Shown: in pieces, positions 1-7,823 of the stretch
How the letters are laid out: each line of letters begins with the position of its first letter
Position numbering within the stretch: position 1 is the stretch's first letter
Assembly: GCA_003599485.1 (NCBI GenBank)
Contig: QZKM01000046.1
Coordinates: forward strand, 1 to 42,124
DNA: 42,124 nt
Direction: 5' to 3'
DNA from: Gammaproteobacteria bacterium
GTDB lineage: Bacteria > Pseudomonadota > Gammaproteobacteria > SURF-13
Made by a program: the position numbers and the translations under genes
Notes under the pieces: generated by a model
The model's database searches: none
The model's input: the letters and a program-made list of their open reading frames with translations, nothing else
Told to the model about the DNA's origin: nothing

Positions 1-158
1 CGGTTCAGGTCGCGCGCGTACAACAGCAGCTGATCGTGCGTGCGCGCGAACTGTTTCCGCATCGCCGCCACGGCGGCGGGCGCCGCCCCGCCTCCGGTGC
101 GCCGGAACGCGCCTGAACGCCCTTTTTCCGCGGGCGCGGCCCGCGCGTGGGAGGCCAT
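1..158 (-). CDS. Partial gene, N-terminus only (probable signalling protein)
   Basis: Open frame starting at ATG 158 and running off the left edge. The visible protein opens with a low-complexity Ala/Arg/Gly-rich stretch, then becomes helix-like (FARTHDQLLLYARDLN). Helices of this kind often precede output domains in two-component or cyclic-nucleotide proteins, but no catalytic domain is visible and I do not assign a function. It begins 6 bp after the stop codon of the receiver gene on the same strand, so the two are probably co-transcribed, and the receiver may act with this protein. Confidence 0.55.
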   Translation of the reverse strand, partial: MASHARAAPAEKGRSGAFRRTGGGAAPAAVAAMRKQFARTHDQLLLYARDLN

Positions 159-164
159 CGCGCC

Positions 165-557
165 TTATCCGCGCATGTCCAGCGCCTTCTCCACCGCGTC
201 CATAAGCTGCAACGGCGAAAAAGGCTTGCGCAGGAATTCATCGGCGCCGGCGGCCAGGGCGCGCTGCTCCTCATTCACCTTGGCCGTGAGCACGACGACA
301 ACCGGCCGGCGCTTAGGCGGGTGTTTGCGCAACTCCTCCAGTACATCCAGACCGGAAACGCGCGGCATCATGAGATCGAGAATCGCGATCTCCGGACCGT
401 TGGTGCGGATCTGATCCAGCGCCTCCTGTCCGTCCACCGCCTCGATAATCTGATACATATCCTCGTCCTCGAGCGTGCTGCGCACCAGCAACCGGATATT
501 GGCTTCATCATCCGCAATCAGGATTTTTTTCCTTGTTAACGAGAGTGTCGGATTCAT
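165..557 (-). CDS. Stand-alone CheY-like response regulator receiver protein
   Basis: A 130-residue protein made of one receiver domain and no output domain. The phosphorylation machinery is complete: acidic pair D16-D17, phospho-acceptor D61 in ILDLMMP, T91 in VLTAK and K111 in FLRKPF. A longer frame is open upstream to 776, but ATG 557 is preferred because AGGGAGG lies just ahead of it and the receiver fold starts a few residues later. Single-domain receivers act by protein contact or phosphotransfer. The partner is probably the truncated gene immediately downstream. The cognate kinase is not in the window. Confidence 0.9.
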   Translation of the reverse strand: MNPTLSLTRKKILIADDEANIRLLVRSTLEDEDMYQIIEAVDGQEALDQIRTNGPEIAILDLMMPRVSGLDVLEELRKHPPKRRPVVVVLTAKVNEEQRALAAGADEFLRKPFSPLQLMDAVEKALDMRG

Positions 558-988
558 GGAGCCTCCCTGTCTGACTTGACTATTCCCCGTTCCATGCAAT
601 TGCGCTGCCATTGCCCGCGCCGGGCCTTGAAGAGGAACGATGGTTGGTGCCCTGCGAGTCTGAAAAACCGGGTGGAGTGCGCGCGCCCGCCATGGAACTT
701 TATGACGATACGATGACTCCGCCACAACAGCGATGTCATTTGCACGACATCCATGAGACTGTGAGATCATCATCAATCACACCTCCTGCAATCATCTGTG
801 TGCTCGAAAGGACGGCGCGCCCCTCCTTAGAGTTTTGACACAAATTTAACAAAACTCACCGCACGCATTATCCGACCATATCACTCGGCGATTGCCTCGG
901 CAAGGGGCTTGCACGCGCGCCTTTCGCGGAAAAACAGTCTGACGGTTTTCGGCTAATTTAAAGCGGGAAATGCGCCGAACCTTCTGGC

Positions 989-1024
989 GCATAATTGAGG
1001 CCGCAGCAATTTGCTGCGGAATGC
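989..1024. repeat. Orphan 36-bp palindromic repeat, copy 1
   Basis: Contains CCGCAGCA-ATT-TGCTGCGG, a perfect 8-bp inverted repeat with a 3-nt loop. Its 26-bp right part is nearly identical to copy 3 at 1461-1496, while the left 10 bp match at 7 of 10 positions. Size and internal palindrome resemble a CRISPR repeat, but there is no spacer-sized periodicity. Similarity to copy 3 continues weakly for about 25 bp beyond the 36-mer, so a REP-like dispersed repeat is an alternative. Confidence 0.6.
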
Positions 1025-1159
1025 ACGTTGTCTGGGGAGAACTGAAATGACGCGGGTGGGAGATCGGCCGTTTCTCCAACCAGCGCTCCGTGACAGAGCC
1101 CAGTGACCGGACGCCGATTTCCCGGTCGTCACCCGCGCGTTAACCTAAAATTATTTATA

Positions 1160-1195
1160 GCTTCAACAAGGCCGTGGCAATTTGCGGCGGGATAC
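1160..1195. repeat. Orphan 36-bp palindromic repeat, copy 2
   Basis: Begins GCTTCAACAAGGCCGTGGCA and ends GGATAC. It aligns without gaps to copy 3 at 1461-1496 but has several substitutions, including some that break the palindrome, so it looks like a decayed copy. Confidence 0.5.
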
Positions 1196-1460
1196 GCCAG
1201 GAAAATATAAAAGTGAGGCACCGCCTGGTGTGCCTCGTGGGGGCTGCGTGGCGGACTCCCCTCCCCGCCAACGGAACCTTCGGGGATCCAGGCGCTCCCC
1301 TCAGCAAATGCCGGGAGACAAATTTTGCCGCAGTCCCTTAATTGTAAATATAATCATGACCCGCATTGAAATCAAGGCCAATGAGCGGGAAGCCCTCACG
1401 GAGCCCAAACGCCTGCGCGCGCGGCGCTAGGCGGCTCGATCTCGGTGGAGGTTTAGCACG

Positions 1461-1496
1461 CTTCAATGAAGCCGCAGCAATTTGCTGCGGAATACC
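1461..1496. repeat. Orphan 36-bp palindromic repeat, copy 3
   Basis: The best-preserved copy. It starts GCTTCAATGAAGCC, carries the 8-bp inverted repeat CCGCAGCA/TGCTGCGG, and ends GAATAC. A GCTTCAATG start, a central GC-rich palindrome and 36-nt length are features shared with some CRISPR repeats of gammaproteobacteria (from memory, not searched). It is unlike the repeat of the live array at 1877-2128. Confidence 0.6.
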
Positions 1497-1517
1497 TGGA
1501 GAGGGAACTGTGAAGAC

Positions 1518-1606
1518 GAGGCGGCGCCGGACTCGAACCGGATCATGCTCGCGGACACCCGCCAGCAACCTTTCCATTAGGAAACTACCGCTTCGCGGCT
1601 CGGAGT
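1518..1606 (-). other. tRNA-like remnant
   Basis: The minus strand carries a T-arm with flanking acceptor-like sequence (CCGGTTCGAGTCCGG followed by CGCCGCC). It is preceded by a hairpin resembling the long variable arm of class II tRNAs (TGCT-G-GCGG-GTGT-CCGC-G-AGCA), a short TTTCC/GGAAA stem-loop with a 4-nt loop, and CCGCGAAGCGG in place of a normal D-arm. No matching 5' acceptor strand is found, and the anticodon loop is too short for a canonical tRNA. A TATACT box lies just upstream. Best read as a degraded or rearranged tRNA. An unusual functional tRNA-like RNA is a remote alternative. Confidence 0.3.
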
Positions 1607-1876
1607 ATAGCACATGATTGGCATCAGAATCGAGGTCCGGGACGCGCCGTGGTGCTCGCCGCGCTCGACGATCTGATCCGCCACGGCCACCCACCCGAAA
1701 CAGTCCTAATCCGAAGTGGCAGCCGAAGCCGAGAGCAAGCTGGCCTTGAACGGGTTCGGCGAACTCGATGCGCTAGAAGCCTCTGGGTATCTGGCTGCGG
1801 CGGGCTGCAGGGCTTGTCATAGCGACTGTAGAGGTTTCAATCCGCGCCCGCTCTGCCCATTCCCATCTGTCTTCGT

Positions 1877-2128
1877 GTGCTCAACGCCTTTCGGCATCGG
1901 AGATGAAATCACAGGTTGAACCATGCTCAAGGCTGTCGGCTCTATTTTGTGCTCAACGCCTTTCGGCATCGGAGATGAAATCACTCCATTTTAGGCTTCC
2001 ATCGTCCATTTTACATAATATAGTGCTCAACGCCTTTCGGCATCGGAGATGAAATCACAAGTTGTGCTGGCCTACCAGTCCCGCCCTGATCAGTGCTCAA
2101 CGCCTTTCGGCATCGGAGATGAAATCAC
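1877..2128 (-). CRISPR. CRISPR array, 4 identical 36-bp repeats, 3 spacers
   Basis: Repeats at 1877-1912, 1949-1984, 2023-2058 and 2093-2128 are identical. Plus-strand sequence starts GTGCTCAACGCCTTTCGGCA and ends GAGATGAAATCAC. Spacers are 36, 38 and 34 bp. Transcription is inferred on the minus strand: the AT-rich leader lies on the cas2 side, and only the minus-strand RNA folds well, with a 7-bp stem (CGAUGCC/GGCGUUG, including G-U pairs) closed by a GAAA tetraloop. On the plus strand those wobbles become A-C mismatches. Cas6 would cut at or within the 3' side of this hairpin, leaving a short tag ending GAGCAC. The array is very short. Confidence 0.97.
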
Positions 2129-2369
2129 CGCCCAACTTCAAGTCTATGTTGTAAAAGAACTTTGCAACAACCTTTGCAGGCACCTCCTAGATATTCCTCG
2201 CAAAGTTTCAGAAATCCCATATAAAGATACATCTTCAGCCTGTAATTCATGGACATTCAATTGTCATGCATCAATATATCAGCCGGAACTGAAAAAACTC
2301 CTTCTTCGCAAAGAATTACCCAGCGAAGCTCACGCACAACTTTACTCCACGGATCGGTGCACGCGCCGA
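2129..2369 (-). promoter_or_regulatory. CRISPR leader (inferred)
   Basis: 241 bp between the cas2 stop and the first repeat, clearly richer in A+T than its surroundings and without a gene. Close to the array is the inverted repeat TTGTAAAAG/CTTTGCAACAA (about 2149-2171). Reading on the minus strand, TTGTTG or TTGCAA followed by TAGACT could be promoter boxes pointing into the array. Leaders normally hold the array promoter and the Cas1-Cas2 (and IHF) integration signals. The boxes are by eye only. Confidence 0.65.
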
Positions 2370-2660
2370 TCACAGCACCTCGAAACGATCGCTAGGCGGA
2401 TTCCAATCATTGCCTTTTCCGCGTTCCCGGACTCTTCCGGCGCAACGGGGGCAAAGATGAATAAACATCAAATCGTCTTCATCGTCCAGTATGGTCTCCA
2501 ACTCCCAGCGCAAAGCCTCCATCTCGGTCCGGTTGAGACGACACCGAAACAACGAGTAATGAATGCGCTCGCCCCTTCCCTGAAGCTGCTTGTAAGCACG
2601 ACGCCAACGCTTATCGTCGCGGATGTCGTAGCTCACCAGATACCAGCGTTTATCGCTCAT
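2370..2660 (-). CDS. cas2: CRISPR-associated endonuclease Cas2
   Basis: A 96-residue protein beginning MSDKRWYLVSYDIRDDKRW. The first beta-strand ending in the conserved Asp (YLVSYDI) is typical of Cas2, as is the ferredoxin-like length. With Cas1 it forms the integrase that inserts new spacers at the leader end of the array. ATG 2660 is chosen over an in-frame start at 2705 because it overlaps the cas4-cas1 stop as TGATG, implying translational coupling. It is the last gene before the leader and array. Confidence 0.95.
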   Translation of the reverse strand: MSDKRWYLVSYDIRDDKRWRRAYKQLQGRGERIHYSLFRCRLNRTEMEALRWELETILDDEDDLMFIHLCPRCAGRVRERGKGNDWNPPSDRFEVL

Positions 2661-4282
2661 CAGCGTATCCTCATGCAGCCGAACAGCCCCGGACTGCCAC
2701 TCCATTCTTTTTCGAGGAGGCGCACTTCGAGTTCCATCGCCCGCGCATAACTCAGGGAGTAATCGAGCACTGGATGCTTCCAGCTCTCCTCTTTGCGCTT
2801 TTCGTAAAGCTCGATGGCAAGCTTACGGCCCTCCGGGGAGAGCCAGACTTGGCCGGGCGAGCGCGTGAAGTGCTCCTCGCGCCATTGATTGCGATTTACC
2901 GACGCGATCAGCGGCATGTCCCACAATACCGTCCGAAACAACTCCATGAGATCGAGGGCAAGCGGGTAAGCAGCGCTGCGCGGGCGATGAAAAAATCCGA
3001 ACGCCGGATCGAGCCCCACGCTGACGATCGCCGCCATCACGTCCCGGTAGAGGAGGCTGTACCCGAAGCTCAGGGCGGCATTGAACGGGTCTTCCGGCGG
3101 CCGCCGATTGCGGCCTGAAAAGCGCATCAGCTCCTGCTCCGGGTCCAACAGTCCCGGCAACGCCGAGAAATAGAGTTTGCCCGACATTCCTTCATGGCCC
3201 CGCAACGTCTCAGCGTCGGCGGCACGGTCAACCCCACGCAATTCGGCGCGTATGCCCTTAACAACTTCAGCGATACTCTCGCCCGATTCTTTTCCCCGTC
3301 CTGCACGCATCAGGAACTTGAGCTGATTCTCGATCTTCGCCTTCACTAGCTGCCTTGCTAATCGTAAGGTCAGTTCCGGATCGCGCAGCCCTTCGAATTG
3401 CCGGATTCGCCGCTGCACTCCACCCGGCGGCACGAGCCCCGCCGCGTATTGCCCTCCTCCGGTGAGCCAATGAACGCCAATGTCGTGCGCCACGGCGTAA
3501 TGTACCGCCTGACTGCTGATCTGAACGCCGCCGTGCAACACAATGGCGGCCACATCGCGACCCGGGAATTTCCTCGGTTCCTCCTCGCGCGGCGTGACGA
3601 CGATCTGCTCGCCGCTTTTACTGACCCGGCTGCCCTCCTCGGTGACATGAATGATCCGGCGCTCGTCATCCTCGGGGAATAAGCGAATGGCCGCCTGCTT
3701 CCCATCGTCCGGTCCTGCCGCGTGCAGCAGCCGCTCTTCCTCCGGGAGGCATACCGGAGCAAGCGAGCATTTTGTGCAGAGCTTTTCGTTGGCCGTGACA
3801 GGCGGCCGCTGCACCGATTGCGACAGCTCCCGTGCCCGGGATACCGCGGCTTTCAAGTCTTCGAGCGCTTTGTCATCTATTGGGACACGAACTGTTTTAT
3901 TGTTCGCGTGGTAATGGACGCGGCCCTCCTTGACCGGTTTACCCAAGTGCTCCCCAAGGAGCGCGGCGTAAGCGATGACCTGCAAACGATCGGACGGCCA
4001 CGCTTCGTCGCCCATCGAGCGGCCGCGCTTGTGCTCATAGGCAACCAGACCGCCATCGCGGTACCGGACGTAATCGGCCTTTCCCTTGATGCCCCAGGTC
4101 TCGCTTTCGAGGGTCAGGGACTCCTGCTGACCCTGGGCCGGCACCTCGGCTTCGTGCAGCGTCCGGCCGGCATAGACGCGATGATCCGCGACGCGGATTT
4201 CCTCGACCTCTTCGAGATAAAAGAGCCGCTCGCAATAAGCGAGGGCATGGAGGGCCATAACCCGAATCAGATTGTCCGCCAT
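2660..4282 (-). CDS. cas4-cas1: Cas4-Cas1 fusion (spacer acquisition)
   Basis: A 540-residue fusion. The Cas4 part (about 1-190) is a RecB-like nuclease with the D70 and E83-x-K85 motifs (GKADYV, AYEHKR) and four cysteines for an iron-sulfur cluster (C17, C169, C172, C178). The Cas1 part (about 200-540) keeps the metal-binding triad E364 (RGHEGMSG), H432 (GFFHRP) and D444 (LALDLMELFR). Cas4 trims and orients prespacers; Cas1 with Cas2 integrates them. Fusions of this kind are known in MYXAN-type and some other type I systems. ATG 4282 is used because AAGGA lies upstream and the Cas4 fold starts at once. A longer frame from 4396 has no domain in its extra 38 residues. Confidence 0.95.
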   Translation of the reverse strand: MADNLIRVMALHALAYCERLFYLEEVEEIRVADHRVYAGRTLHEAEVPAQGQQESLTLESETWGIKGKADYVRYRDGGLVAYEHKRGRSMGDEAWPSDRLQVIAYAALLGEHLGKPVKEGRVHYHANNKTVRVPIDDKALEDLKAAVSRARELSQSVQRPPVTANEKLCTKCSLAPVCLPEEERLLHAAGPDDGKQAAIRLFPEDDERRIIHVTEEGSRVSKSGEQIVVTPREEEPRKFPGRDVAAIVLHGGVQISSQAVHYAVAHDIGVHWLTGGGQYAAGLVPPGGVQRRIRQFEGLRDPELTLRLARQLVKAKIENQLKFLMRAGRGKESGESIAEVVKGIRAELRGVDRAADAETLRGHEGMSGKLYFSALPGLLDPEQELMRFSGRNRRPPEDPFNAALSFGYSLLYRDVMAAIVSVGLDPAFGFFHRPRSAAYPLALDLMELFRTVLWDMPLIASVNRNQWREEHFTRSPGQVWLSPEGRKLAIELYEKRKEESWKHPVLDYSLSYARAMELEVRLLEKEWSGSPGLFGCMRIR

Positions 4283-4504
4283 GCTGTCGCGTCCTTGAGA
4301 CTGCCTAAAGCGTAAGCATAGTCGGCTGGAAGCGTTCAGGCGGGAACCCGATTGATTATTCCTCCCACGAGTGCGCCGCCGTGGCGCCATGCCCATTCGT
4401 GACCGATACTCTCAAGCGCTTCCCCAAACGCGGACTGGTAAGAGGTACTTAGCCCGGTGCAGACAATAAAACGGCTTCCAACGCGAACATGAGCAACAGG
4501 ATGC
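4283..4504 (-). other. 222-bp gap inside the cas operon
   Basis: The other cas junctions overlap or are separated by at most 13 bp, so this gap stands out. A minus-strand frame (4336-4611) runs through it but overlaps the end of cas5 and has no good start inside the gap. No repeat-like sequence or strong hairpin was seen. It could be a decayed small gene, a small RNA or a processing region; nothing decides between these. Confidence 0.4.
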
Positions 4505-5197
4505 TCACGAATAATGCACCGTGGTCCATGCCGGTTCTGGTATCCCCTTGCTTTGCTCCGATAAAGAACAAAAGAGCAGAGATGCAGTACGTGACATATC
4601 CGCTCGATCAATGGTCACGGTAAGCCGGGTGACGCTGTCCGAAAGTTTCGGATCTCCCTCCAACCCCACTTTCACGAACCAATGGGCTGGCTGGAGTTGG
4701 TCCTGCTCAATCACGTCGATCCGATCAGGCAGAAAGTTGCTGTCACCGAGAAACGGTATACCGTAACGCCTATACTTTCCGGCCAAACCGTCAACAATCC
4801 GTTGCTCAAGTTCTGCGCCACCGCGCAGGCACACGTAGGCCCGTAGGCCTGTAAGGACTGCCCTGCGAGCCGGAACGATGTTGTACTTGTTGCCCTTAGT
4901 ATTGGGCGCGTGCTCGGCGCCGCTTGGTCCGACAGGGTAATTGTGAAGTTGCTGAAAAACCGTGTGCTGCTCCGGGAGCGACAGCGCACCCAACGCAACT
5001 TCTAGAGGCGGTAGGCCACCTTGGATCAGCGTCATAGACATTTGGCCGTCATCCGGGGCGCGCATCTCGATGCCGGCCAAATTCAGCAGCAAGCCATAGG
5101 CCGCGGACGGGGTAATAAACGACGCGGTGGGCCGGAAGCTACCCGCGGTAAAGGTCCGGAACGCCGCAAACGGTGCTTGCACATAGAGGCACAGCAT
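4505..5197 (-). CDS. cas5: Cas5 (DevS/Cmx5-like), Cascade subunit
   Basis: A 230-residue RAMP-fold protein. The N-terminus (MLCLYVQAPFAAFR, then RPTASFITPSAAYGLLLNLA) is the hallmark of Cas5, where the first strand and glycine-rich segment bind the 5' tag of the crRNA. A later segment (YPVGPSGAEHAPNTKGNKYN) and the length resemble the DevS group of Myxococcus-type systems. It would cap the 5' end of the crRNA in the interference complex with Cas7 and Cas8. Its ATG lies 3 bp after the cas7 stop. Confidence 0.92.
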   Translation of the reverse strand: MLCLYVQAPFAAFRTFTAGSFRPTASFITPSAAYGLLLNLAGIEMRAPDDGQMSMTLIQGGLPPLEVALGALSLPEQHTVFQQLHNYPVGPSGAEHAPNTKGNKYNIVPARRAVLTGLRAYVCLRGGAELEQRIVDGLAGKYRRYGIPFLGDSNFLPDRIDVIEQDQLQPAHWFVKVGLEGDPKLSDSVTRLTVTIDRADMSRTASLLFCSLSEQSKGIPEPAWTTVHYS

Positions 5198-5200
5198 CTC

Positions 5201-6118
5201 TTATCCCAGCGCCTTGTTAGCGACCATTTCCAACAACCTCTGCGCACTGCGATCAGGCGTCACGCCGACAGTCTCAAGGTCCTTGATCGTCTTTTCGTCC
5301 ATGTCTTTGACCACCTTTCCGCCGAGAAAGAACTCTTTTCCGGGATAATCTCCCTTGAGAATACCCTCCACAATCTCCGGCAACAGATGACGCTCGTCCT
5401 TGATCTGAAACCCGTAGGTGTCGTAGCCAGCGACCAACTGGTCCGTCAGTCGAACCACGATGCTGGCTGGCGCCATCTCGAAATAGCTCCGTGCATGGTT
5501 ACCAGCAACATTGTTGAGTTGCCCGATGGCCTTGAGCAGCGTCTCCGTCCATTTTTTCTTGCCGCTACAGTCTTCGAGATTCAGCGCGAAAGGATACTGG
5601 AACGCTGTATCCGCAGTTTCGCGATGTAGCAACTGGCTCGAATCCGCGTTCTTCCAGGGACTGTCAACATTCAATGGCGACTGAGTAAAGACCGTGTCAT
5701 ACCGGTAAGGATCGAGCGCAACGGCCATGTTCATTCGCAACACGGAATCCCGCTTGAACGTAAACGCATCGGGATTGCGTTTCTTCTTTTTGAGATCGTC
5801 AAGTATTTTCTTGCGATCTGCGCTCCCGGCCGCAACTAGCCACCCCATGAAAAAGTCGTCCGCGTATTTGTCGGCGTCAGGATACTCTTCGAATTTCACC
5901 GCGAGCTGCTCCTCATCGTGTAAGCGCGTTCGGTTACACGGCAAACCAAGACCACGCAACGTCTCGCGCAATGCGTTGCGGATCGCCTCTGGGCTGATGA
6001 TCGCGTGTTCGTGCCGGCCACGAGTGATCCGCTGGATGACTGCGCGGTTCTCAGCTGATTCGCCGCGATAGTTCGCGCTCGGCGCAGTATAGGTTAGTAC
6101 GGTACCAAAAAGATTCAT
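5201..6118 (-). CDS. cas7: Cas7 (DevR/Cst2-like), crRNA backbone subunit
   Basis: A 305-residue protein starting MNLFGTVLTYTAPSANYRGE. Recognisable Cas7/DevR segments are the N-terminal strand, EAIRNALRETLRGLGLPCNR and the glycine/aromatic-rich VAGNHARSYFEMAPASIVVR. Several copies polymerise along the crRNA spacer to form the backbone of the interference complex. The start at 6118 has AAGGAG seven bases upstream and leaves 13 bp to cas8. An in-frame start at 6235 would overlap cas8 by about 100 bp with unlike sequence and was rejected. Confidence 0.93.
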   Translation of the reverse strand: MNLFGTVLTYTAPSANYRGESAENRAVIQRITRGRHEHAIISPEAIRNALRETLRGLGLPCNRTRLHDEEQLAVKFEEYPDADKYADDFFMGWLVAAGSADRKKILDDLKKKKRNPDAFTFKRDSVLRMNMAVALDPYRYDTVFTQSPLNVDSPWKNADSSQLLHRETADTAFQYPFALNLEDCSGKKKWTETLLKAIGQLNNVAGNHARSYFEMAPASIVVRLTDQLVAGYDTYGFQIKDERHLLPEIVEGILKGDYPGKEFFLGGKVVKDMDEKTIKDLETVGVTPDRSAQRLLEMVANKALG

Positions 6119-6131
6119 GGCATTGCTCCTT

Positions 6132-7823
6132 TTAAGTGTTTTCGTTACCTGGTCCTGCCTTTGGCGTCGGCATCCATGAATGCGCTGACAACGCCAGCAT
6201 GGCGAGGTTCTTAACTTTTCCCGGCTCTTCGACAAGAGCCTGACTCACCGCCAGATAGTCTTCTTCCGGCAGGAAGTGAGGTACGGCACATATGGCCCCC
6301 GTAAAGTATTCGATGAAGTCGGCGTCTCGTCTGGCACGCATCGAGAGAAAAGCGTCTTTTGCCACTTTCTCTCGCGCTTCCAGATAGTCTCGCGAGTAAT
6401 CTGGATACCCTTTGTCGTTCTTCGGAAAAGCCGAATCGTCCTTTCCCGTCTTGTCTCGCGTTCTGTGCCGCACGAACGCTCCTATTACCCGGTAGATGCG
6501 CCGTGCCAGCGCATCATCCCGCGTCTCTGCCGTCTGCTCTGTCATCGGTAACTCCTCGTTTTTTTCAAGCTCTGTGATGAGACCCTTGAAATGCGTCCGC
6601 GTGTCGGCGCCAAAGAAACCGAAACGCGGAGATTCCGTTGTATGCACAAAATGCTTCCACGGGTAGCCTGAGAACAGGCTCTCGGCCCCCTCATGCCAAT
6701 ACCTACCCGCTAGTAGATTGCGAATCCTCAATGATTTGAATAGGGGGCCACGTACATGCTTCCGGATGCGCTGGTATTCGCTCAGCATGCGAGGGTCGGG
6801 TGCGATACGCTGCGCGGCGAGCATGCGCACGTTGTTTCCTTGCCGTTCGAGATGATAGAACTCGATCGCATGCACAGCAGCGCTTATTTCTTGCTGTTGC
6901 AGCTCATGCCGAGCAAGCTGGTAGAGAAAATCGAGGGCACCTTCTTCCGGTATGTCGATCAAGGCCTGCGCTGGAACGTAACCGGCGACGCGATGGTCGA
7001 GGGATCGCCAAAAATCCCGAATCAAGACGCCAAAGAGTTCTAGATCAGATACCTCCGGGATCGCCAACAGGTGGCCCAAGTTTTTCGGTTTGTCGTCATT
7101 AGCACCGACGACACGGGGAACGTAAATCGGCGTCACCCACTGCCAGAAATGGAGGAGCAGGTTGTGCTCGACGCGGCCGAGAAACGGCACACGTTCGGCG
7201 TTATCCGCCTGAGCGCCGACGAAAACAGAACCCGCTACCGGCGCCACTTCGAAAGAACCCTTGCTGCGCTTCTGCTCCGCTCTGGCGAGTTTCTTCCAAA
7301 ATTCCTTCGGAAGCGCGAGTGACTTCCGGTCAGCACGAGACTCGTAGTCGCCACGCGTCTTGGGTTGCGCCCGCAAGACGTTCCAGAGCATGTCGCGCCA
7401 CAGCTTGATCCACGGTCCGTCTGAGCGAGCTTGGAAAAAGCGCAGCGCGTGACCAGATGGTACGCATCGATCGTACACGAATCGTTTCTCCCTTCGGGTT
7501 TTTCCATTTTCCGTGACTATCACGGTCTTCACGCGCTTGGGAGGTTTATTCTGGTACTTGGTTTGCCGTTCATCCTCTACCCAACTTGCATCGTAAAGGT
7601 CATCAAACAATGTCTGGATTTGCGGTAGCGTAAACTTGATAACCGCAGTACGTGGCGTCAGCTCGACGAGCTCGGGAATCGGCTTGGCAACCTTGCGTTT
7701 GCGGAGGCTCTCGACGTGCAGAACCATGCCCATGAGTCCCGCCTTATGCTGCGCCGTCGGCAGGTCGAGCAGCGAATATTCGAGGACGATTGCGTCCGAC
7801 TTTTTCTTGGCTTTCGTCTTCAT
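6132..7823 (-). CDS. cas8: Cas8 large subunit, Cmx8-like (MYXAN type)
   Basis: A 563-residue protein. The N-terminal pattern (YSLLDLPTAQHKAGLMGMVL) matches my memory of the Cmx8/Dev-type large subunits. In type I systems the large subunit recognises the PAM and helps recruit Cas3. No metal-binding cluster is obvious. ATG 7823 overlaps the cas3 stop as ATGA, and the gene sits between cas3 and cas7, the expected place. Cas8 families diverge strongly, so the subfamily name rests on the N-terminus and on the company of Cas5, Cas6 and Cas7 of the same group. Confidence 0.85.
   Translation of the reverse strand: MKTKAKKKSDAIVLEYSLLDLPTAQHKAGLMGMVLHVESLRKRKVAKPIPELVELTPRTAVIKFTLPQIQTLFDDLYDASWVEDERQTKYQNKPPKRVKTVIVTENGKTRREKRFVYDRCVPSGHALRFFQARSDGPWIKLWRDMLWNVLRAQPKTRGDYESRADRKSLALPKEFWKKLARAEQKRSKGSFEVAPVAGSVFVGAQADNAERVPFLGRVEHNLLLHFWQWVTPIYVPRVVGANDDKPKNLGHLLAIPEVSDLELFGVLIRDFWRSLDHRVAGYVPAQALIDIPEEGALDFLYQLARHELQQQEISAAVHAIEFYHLERQGNNVRMLAAQRIAPDPRMLSEYQRIRKHVRGPLFKSLRIRNLLAGRYWHEGAESLFSGYPWKHFVHTTESPRFGFFGADTRTHFKGLITELEKNEELPMTEQTAETRDDALARRIYRVIGAFVRHRTRDKTGKDDSAFPKNDKGYPDYSRDYLEAREKVAKDAFLSMRARRDADFIEYFTGAICAVPHFLPEEDYLAVSQALVEEPGKVKNLAMLALSAHSWMPTPKAGPGNENT

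Larger units (their letters stand above)
558..1876. other. Gene-poor region between receiver gene and CRISPR array
   Basis: About 1.3 kb without a convincing gene. It holds three copies of a 36-bp palindromic repeat and a tRNA-like remnant, listed separately. At 1834-1850 the string GTTTCAATCCGCGCCCG resembles the start of type I-C or type III CRISPR repeats but occurs once. From about 1716 to 1800 a short plus-strand frame (AEAESKLALNGFGELDALE) has a protein-like composition but no clear start or family, and may be a gene remnant. Confidence 0.5.

Noticed and set aside
1338-1694. Minus-strand 118-codon frame containing GIPQQIAAAS
   Set aside because: The peptide comes from the palindromic repeat, also read at 846-1079. 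Frames of this sort are by-products of the repeat.
1834-1850. GTTTCAATCCGCGCCCG as a second CRISPR array
   Set aside because: A single occurrence without a second repeat; kept only as a hint in the orphan-repeat finding.
2049-2750. Plus-strand open frame of 233 codons across the last repeats, leader and cas2
   Set aside because: It starts inside a CRISPR repeat and runs antisense through cas2. No family resemblance.
4336-4611. Possible small gene or frameshifted end of cas5
   Set aside because: The only start lies inside cas5, Cas5 already has a usual length for the DevS group, and the extra sequence matches nothing I know.
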